NCBI RefSeq assembly: GCF_003703475.1
Contig: NZ_RDQM01000003.1
Coordinates: forward strand, 1 to 64,000
Direction of reading: 5' to 3'
From: Allofranklinella schreckenbergeri
Lineage (GTDB): Bacteria > Pseudomonadota > Gammaproteobacteria > Burkholderiales > Burkholderiaceae_C
DNA: 64,000 bases
The notes under the pieces: generated by a model
Databases searched by the model: none
What the model saw: only the letters and a program-made list of their open reading frames with translations
Told to the model about the DNA's origin: nothing
Shown: piece after piece, positions 61,794-64,000 of the stretch
How positions within the stretch are numbered: position 1 is the stretch's first letter
How the letters are laid out: the number at the start of each line of letters is the position of its first letter
Made by a program: the position numbers and the translations under genes

Positions 61794-63287
61794 TCAGGCG
61801 CCAGGAACGGCGGGCGTCTGCGCGCTGGGTGCGGCGGCCTGGGCAGCGTGAGCGGGCAAACCGATGAATTGCGCTTGCATGCCGTGGCTTTCGACAAAGA
61901 CTTGCCAGAGGTGGCTGCGCTCGGCAATGCGGTGGCGGGCTGCTTCCGTATCGCCCAGACGCTGGGCGAATTCATGGCCATACAGCCAGACGCCGCGCGC
62001 CCCGGGCACGTGGGCCTCGAACTGTGCCAACGCTGCGCCGTGGGTTTCTTCCTCGGGCGTGGCGGCCATGTTGAACAGTAGCGCTTGCAAATGCGGCTGG
62101 GCGCTCTCCAGCGTGTGGGCGAAGCGGCCCTCGCCCTCGCCATATTCCAGCGTGGGGGCAAAGTGCACATGGGCGGCGGCGCCAAAGTGTTGCTGCACGA
62201 ATTGCACCACTTGCTGCTGGCGCTGGTTGTTCATCACCATGCTGAAGGGGTGGACGGCCACGGTGGTGGCGTCGCTGGAGAAATCGCGCGCGATTTTCTG
62301 GAAGTACGGCTCATCGAGCGGCAGGTGCAGCGTTTTGGACAGGCCCAGCGCCGCAACCCAGTTCCACACCGCCAGCAGCACGCGCGGCAGCACCACCGTC
62401 AGCGCCAGCAAGGTGCTGTAGGCAATTATCCATTGCCGACCGTTTTGCTGCTGACCGGCGGGCCAGCTTTGCAGTTGCTCGATTTGCTCCAGGCTCCAGG
62501 CGGGCATGCCCAACAGGGTTTGGGCGGGCCAGCTCAGCCAATGGGCCAGGGTGTGCATGTGTTGCGGCGTCAGCCAGGTGCTTTCCCAGCCAACGCGGTA
62601 TTCGGCAAACATGCCCGTGAACCACAGCGCCGCCCCTACGCCGATGGCCAGGGCGGCGGCGCACAAGTGGGTGAGGCTGCGCAGCACGCGGGCGTGGCGG
62701 GCGTGGCTGTAGGGCATCCAATCGGCCATGAAGCGCTGGTAGATGGTGCGCAGGTAGCCGTCTTTGTCTTTCAGGCCCAGCGCGCTGCGCGTCCACCAGT
62801 TTGTGACGGGGCGCAGGGCTTCCAGCCCCAATTCATCGACCTCGCCAGGGCGCCTGGGGCGCAGCAGGCGCCGCAGCCACAAAACGGCCATCACCACGTA
62901 CATCGCCAGGTTCCAGAAGATGATGGCCAGCAGCGGCCAGGCCATGAGGTTGAGGCGGTGCGGCTCGGCAATCTTCTCCGTGGCAAAGCCCAGCAGCAGC
63001 GCCAAAAGCGGCAGCCACCACAGCAGCGAGGCAGCGCGGCGCGGGCGGCGCAGCGGGCCAATGGCCGGTTGGGCGTGGGAGGCCAGTCGCAGCAGCAAAT
63101 CGGCGCGGTGCACCGCCAAACGCTCCAACTGGCGCGCACCGCCCTTGCCCAGGCGCAGCTCGCGCAGCGTGCGCTCAGTGGCCTGGCGCACATCCTTGTC
63201 CAAGAGCAGGGGGGGGTGCCCAGGGGGCGGGGGCTGGGTTTCGATGGCCTTGGCCAACAATACATCGCGGTACTGCTGTTCATTCAT
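61794..63287 (-). CDS. DUF2868 membrane protein
   Basis: 497 residues from the ATG at 63287. After a soluble start (EQQYRDVLLAKAIE) there are about four membrane spans: LLWWLPLLALLLGFATE, LMAWPLLAIIFWNLAMYVVMAVLWL, LCAAALAIGVGAALWFTGMF and IIAYSTLLALTVVLPRVLLAVW. The C-terminal 170 residues are soluble. DUF2868 genes regularly precede DUF3482 GTPase genes, and together they likely form a membrane GTPase system. Function unknown. Confidence 0.88.
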   Translation of the reverse strand: MNEQQYRDVLLAKAIETQPPPPGHPPLLLDKDVRQATERTLRELRLGKGGARQLERLAVHRADLLLRLASHAQPAIGPLRRPRRAASLLWWLPLLALLLGFATEKIAEPHRLNLMAWPLLAIIFWNLAMYVVMAVLWLRRLLRPRRPGEVDELGLEALRPVTNWWTRSALGLKDKDGYLRTIYQRFMADWMPYSHARHARVLRSLTHLCAAALAIGVGAALWFTGMFAEYRVGWESTWLTPQHMHTLAHWLSWPAQTLLGMPAWSLEQIEQLQSWPAGQQQNGRQWIIAYSTLLALTVVLPRVLLAVWNWVAALGLSKTLHLPLDEPYFQKIARDFSSDATTVAVHPFSMVMNNQRQQQVVQFVQQHFGAAAHVHFAPTLEYGEGEGRFAHTLESAQPHLQALLFNMAATPEEETHGAALAQFEAHVPGARGVWLYGHEFAQRLGDTEAARHRIAERSHLWQVFVESHGMQAQFIGLPAHAAQAAAPSAQTPAVPGA

Positions 63288-63518
63288 GGGGCTGGAATAG
63301 GGGCGAGGCAGCCGCGCGCCGTGCAAGGGGCTGGGCTGATTTTGGGGCAAGTGGCGCGGTGGAGGCAGCCAACTGGGAAAACGCCCTGGGCGAGTGCAAG
63401 CGGCCCTCGAATGGGCCATCCAGGAATTCCATTTTTGAAACGGAATAAGGCACCGCTGCCATGCACCGAGCGTGGCTTATGAGCTTATGATAAACGGTCT
63501 TTGGTCAACGAAAATCCT

Positions 63519-64000
63519 ATGCGCAAAGCACCTTCCAGCCCTGCACAGCCGCCCGCCACGGACGACGAAGGGGTGCCTGTTTCCGTCAAGATTCGTGAGC
63601 GCCTGCAAGCGCAGGGGCGCCGCTACAACGCCAACGACAACATCGCCGATTGCCTGAACCCGGGCGAGCTGGAAGCCTTGCTGGACGAGGTGGAGGGCAA
63701 GATGCAGGCCGTGCTCGACAGCATGGTGATCGACACCGCAGGCGACCACAACACCCGCAACACGGCGCGCCGCGTGGCCAAGATGTATTTGACGGAGGTC
63801 TTTCGCGGGCGCTACGTCAACGCGCCGGACATCACCGAGTTCCCCAACGTCGAACGCCTCAACGAGCTGATGATCGTCGGCCCGCTGACCGTGCGCAGCG
63901 CATGCAGCCACCACCTCTGCCCCGTGATCGGCAAAGTCTGGATCGGTGTGCTGCCCAACCAGAACACCAACGTCATCGGCCTGTCCAAATACGCCCGGCT
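63519..64000 (+). CDS. folE: GTP cyclohydrolase I, 3' end outside the window
   Basis: 160 residues visible from ATG 63519; the frame is open at the window end. LGEAL-like region LDEVEGKMQAVLDSMVID, DHNTRNTARRVAKMYLTEVF and the zinc/catalytic segment TVRSACSHHLCPVIGKVWIG are diagnostic. It converts GTP to dihydroneopterin triphosphate, the first step of tetrahydrofolate/pterin synthesis. The DUF2868 gene is divergent, 231 bp away; nothing else was seen in that gap. Confidence 0.95.
   Translation, partial: MRKAPSSPAQPPATDDEGVPVSVKIRERLQAQGRRYNANDNIADCLNPGELEALLDEVEGKMQAVLDSMVIDTAGDHNTRNTARRVAKMYLTEVFRGRYVNAPDITEFPNVERLNELMIVGPLTVRSACSHHLCPVIGKVWIGVLPNQNTNVIGLSKYAR

Noticed and set aside
59587-61851. 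Long plus-strand open frame across the flavodoxin and GTPase genes
   Set aside because: Spans two clear minus-strand genes and a gap, with no domain or start signal.
1-64000. tRNA, rRNA or riboswitch genes
   Set aside because: All gaps were read for cloverleaf arms, CCA ends and conserved rRNA or riboswitch cores; none was convincing.

Overview
The window reads as the chromosome of a GC-rich betaproteobacterium of the order Burkholderiales, most likely family Comamonadaceae. The evidence is protein content: an E. coli-type FabI, beta-class GST, a small Trp-rich protein, ZipA, LptE, TatABC, a PIN-PhoH ATPase, and RluC/RluD with betaproteobacterial flavour. Genes are dense and mostly housekeeping. 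I see no rRNA, tRNA, CRISPR array, prophage or intact insertion sequence.

Layout. 1-1500: two tandem DUF1566 (C-type-lectin-like) exported proteins; the first enters from outside the window behind a run of at least 43 prolines and is frameshifted at its C-terminus. 1.7-5.2 kb: smc. 5.4-8.1 kb: a membrane endonuclease/exonuclease/phosphatase-fold protein, a decayed toxin-antitoxin module (intact antitoxin, gutted ParE/RelE toxin) and rluC. 8.4-13.7 kb: xerD, gdhA, phaB, a small Trp-rich membrane protein, ruvC, a methyltransferase. 13.8-19.8 kb: a peptide-binding protein, then an iron-uptake unit (AraC regulator, Fur-box-like site, TonB-dependent receptor, small partner protein). 20-28 kb: fabI, a Tat-exported multicopper oxidase, DUF192 protein, coaBC, rimI, tatABC, an orphan ABC ATPase. 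28-35 kb: leuS-lptE, rluD, PIN-PhoH. 35-40.7 kb: small redox and stress enzymes (flavin reductase-like, pirin, GST, lipoprotein, DUF924, FMN reductase) and zipA. 40.8-50.8 kb: a von Willebrand-A protein, rdgB, a TolC-type channel, dprA, a large degenerate-GGDEF/EAL protein, an orphan PTS IIC. 50.9-64 kb: a TcmP/LCM-type methyltransferase, an aromatic/aspartate aminotransferase, an ABC-F ATPase, mfd, a flavodoxin, a DUF3482 GTPase with its DUF2868 membrane partner, and the start of folE.

The most striking signal is not a gene. About 15 copies of an AT-rich, 70-80 bp inverted-repeat element sit in the gaps, nearly always at the 3' end of a gene. They share terminal arms like AATCAAnGGAAATAAAA / TTTTACTTTGATTtG and a core like TTGTTTCGGCATGATGGGTA. 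Two copies have been absorbed by coding sequence: one gives a methyltransferase its last residues, another supplies the tatC stop codon. A second, longer (about 170 bp) element with its own terminal inverted repeats is present once in full and several times as fragments. A third, CTCTCCCGC...GCGGGAGAGGG, occurs as an intergenic inverted pair and once in frame inside leuS. Many genes lack the neighbours they usually have in relatives (smc from zipA, lptE without holA, rdgB without rph, mfd without ispDF, tyrB without uvrB). This suggests a reshuffled chromosome in which these repeats may have been break or recombination points.
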